A model generated the notes under the pieces. The model saw only the letters and a program-made list of their open reading frames with translations, did no database searches and was not told the origin of the DNA. From positions 186,001 to 250,000 of the forward strand of contig NC_134677.1 in NCBI RefSeq assembly GCF_024713945.1: a stretch of 64,000 nucleotides of DNA, read 5' to 3'. The translations under genes were made by a program, and so were the position numbers. This document shows, in pieces, positions 62,768 through 64,000 of the stretch (its first letter is position 1; each line of letters starts with the position of its first letter). The DNA is from Dermatophagoides farinae (taxonomy: Eukaryota; Arthropoda; Arachnida; Sarcoptiformes; Pyroglyphidae).

Positions 62768-64000
62768 CTGGAGAAATTTTCCGGAAACAATTAAAATGAT
62801 TTTCTGGAAATTTCTTCATTCATAAATTTTCATTTAAAATTAATTTATTTATAATCACACGGATTTATGATAAAAATTGTGGCTAGATTGTTGAACAAAT
62901 CTATTAGTGAGAAAATCTCATATTAAATTCAGACATTTTCAATCTTTTATTTTCATTCTCTGCAAATTGAAAACCAACAAATTCCAAAAAAAAAAAAAAA
63001 AAGAAAACCACACACATGCAGTAATTCTATTCAATTTGAATAAACCACAATGACGATGTTGATGATGATCATGATGATGATGGCACACACCAATGGATCA
63101 TATATTATATATTATTATTATGAGACTTATTCTTGTGTATATGTCAATGGTGAAACGATAGCAACAACAACAACAACAACGACGACAACAATAAAAACGT
63201 ATGGCAAATTCAATAGAAAATAGAAATTCCAAAGTCAAGTGAAAATGAAAAGAATATTCCTTGACAACAACAACAACAACAACAATTTATTCATTCACTA
63301 TATTTTTGATCGATCCAAAAGTGGATAGTTTTTTTTTCGTGAATACTATTTCAACAACAACAATTTATCCGATCAAAATAACGTAACATCCGCTTTTCTT
63401 TTTTTTTCAATTTCTTCTCTTTGATTGCTGAAGCGTTTCGTTTAGTTTGGATCATGATGATGATGATGAAAAGAACATTCCATTGTTCGTTCGTTATTCT
63501 CTTGGTTGTGTGTGTGTGTGTGTATATGTGGATCATATAATCCTTTTATGTTTATGGTTGGTTCGTTCGTTTGTTGTTGTGTTTGGTTTGGTTTGAATGC
63601 TCAAGTTTCGAGCTCAATAAATTGAGTAGAGTCTCTCTCTCTCTCTTTTTTTCTCTTGAAAATGACGAAAAAAAGTATTGTATAGAAATGAAAGTGAAAG
63701 AAAAAAAAGCTTGTCTTTCAAAGTTTCAGCCAGAAAAAAAAGATAAATTTTCCTTTTTCGCATTCAATTTCATTCAATTCGCATTTTTTTCATTTCAGGG
63801 ATCATGTTGATGATGATGATGATGAATACACAATAGATTCAATAGCCCATGGAATTGATTTGCGAATGGTTTTCATGGTGGTGGACACATTTATTTATTA
63901 TTTTCAAATGATAAATTGTCGATAACTTTTTTTGTTTGGCCAATGAATTACACCGTTGTAATGATGAACAAAAAAAAATGATGTGAAACAATGAAAAATA

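Larger units (their letters stand above)
55499..64000. other. 8.5 kb of mostly low-complexity sequence
   Basis: No gene I can support. It probably contains the 5' intron(s) or promoter of the TMEM132-like gene. Contents: (GAAA)n at 56739-56760, (CT)n at 57095-57121, several (CA)n runs, A/T homopolymers and CAA/GAT tracts. Also a possible terminal exon on the plus strand (59943-60053) and a 13-bp inverted repeat (62721-62767). A 116-codon minus ORF at 55714-56064 is unrecognised. Confidence 0.5.

Overview
The window is nuclear DNA from a small-genome animal, most likely an acariform (probably astigmatid) mite. It is very AT-rich and saturated with GAT/CAA/CA simple repeats. Most introns are only about 55-80 nt, with GT-AG ends. 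The proteins are animal proteins with arthropod character: a chelicerate-style RR cuticle protein, a Shab-type Kv2 channel, CtBP close to the fly protein, and TCTP. The species call is an inference from composition and gene content. I saw no prokaryotic, viral or CRISPR-like content.

Left part (1-9.4 kb): WDR35/IFT121 (+, cut by the left edge) and NAT10 (-) converge, and their stop codons share a TTAA. NAT10 and TCTP (+) diverge from a shared promoter region. TCTP converges with an ATF4-type bZIP gene (-), whose spliced leader carries small upstream ORFs and one long uORF that overlaps the start codon, the classic ATF4 layout. About 3.5 kb of non-coding DNA follows.

Middle (12.8-33 kb): CtBP (+); two fast-diverged ACAD9-like genes head to head with an intron-bearing tRNA-Arg(TCG) between them; a three-finger C2H2 protein (+); a two-pore K+ channel (-, five coding exons); a small heat-shock protein (-); an uncharacterised Lys/Asp-rich protein (-); and the ubiquitin-conjugating enzyme UBE2W (+).

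Right part (33-64 kb) is sparser: Kv2/Shab (-), RPS21 (-) diverging from VPS28 (+), an RR cuticle protein (+) converging on a FOXN-like forkhead gene (-), and a TMEM132-family membrane protein (-) whose N-terminal exons I could not find. The last 8.5 kb is almost entirely low-complexity sequence.

The genes do not form one pathway. Housekeeping genes sit in divergent or convergent pairs, while channel, transcription-factor and adhesion genes have large flanks. The points most worth a second look are the ATF4 uORF architecture, the divergent ACAD9-like pair, the tRNA intron, a recurrent AGATGG(C/T) motif in the gaps between genes, and a near-perfect 25-bp hairpin at 30.7 kb.
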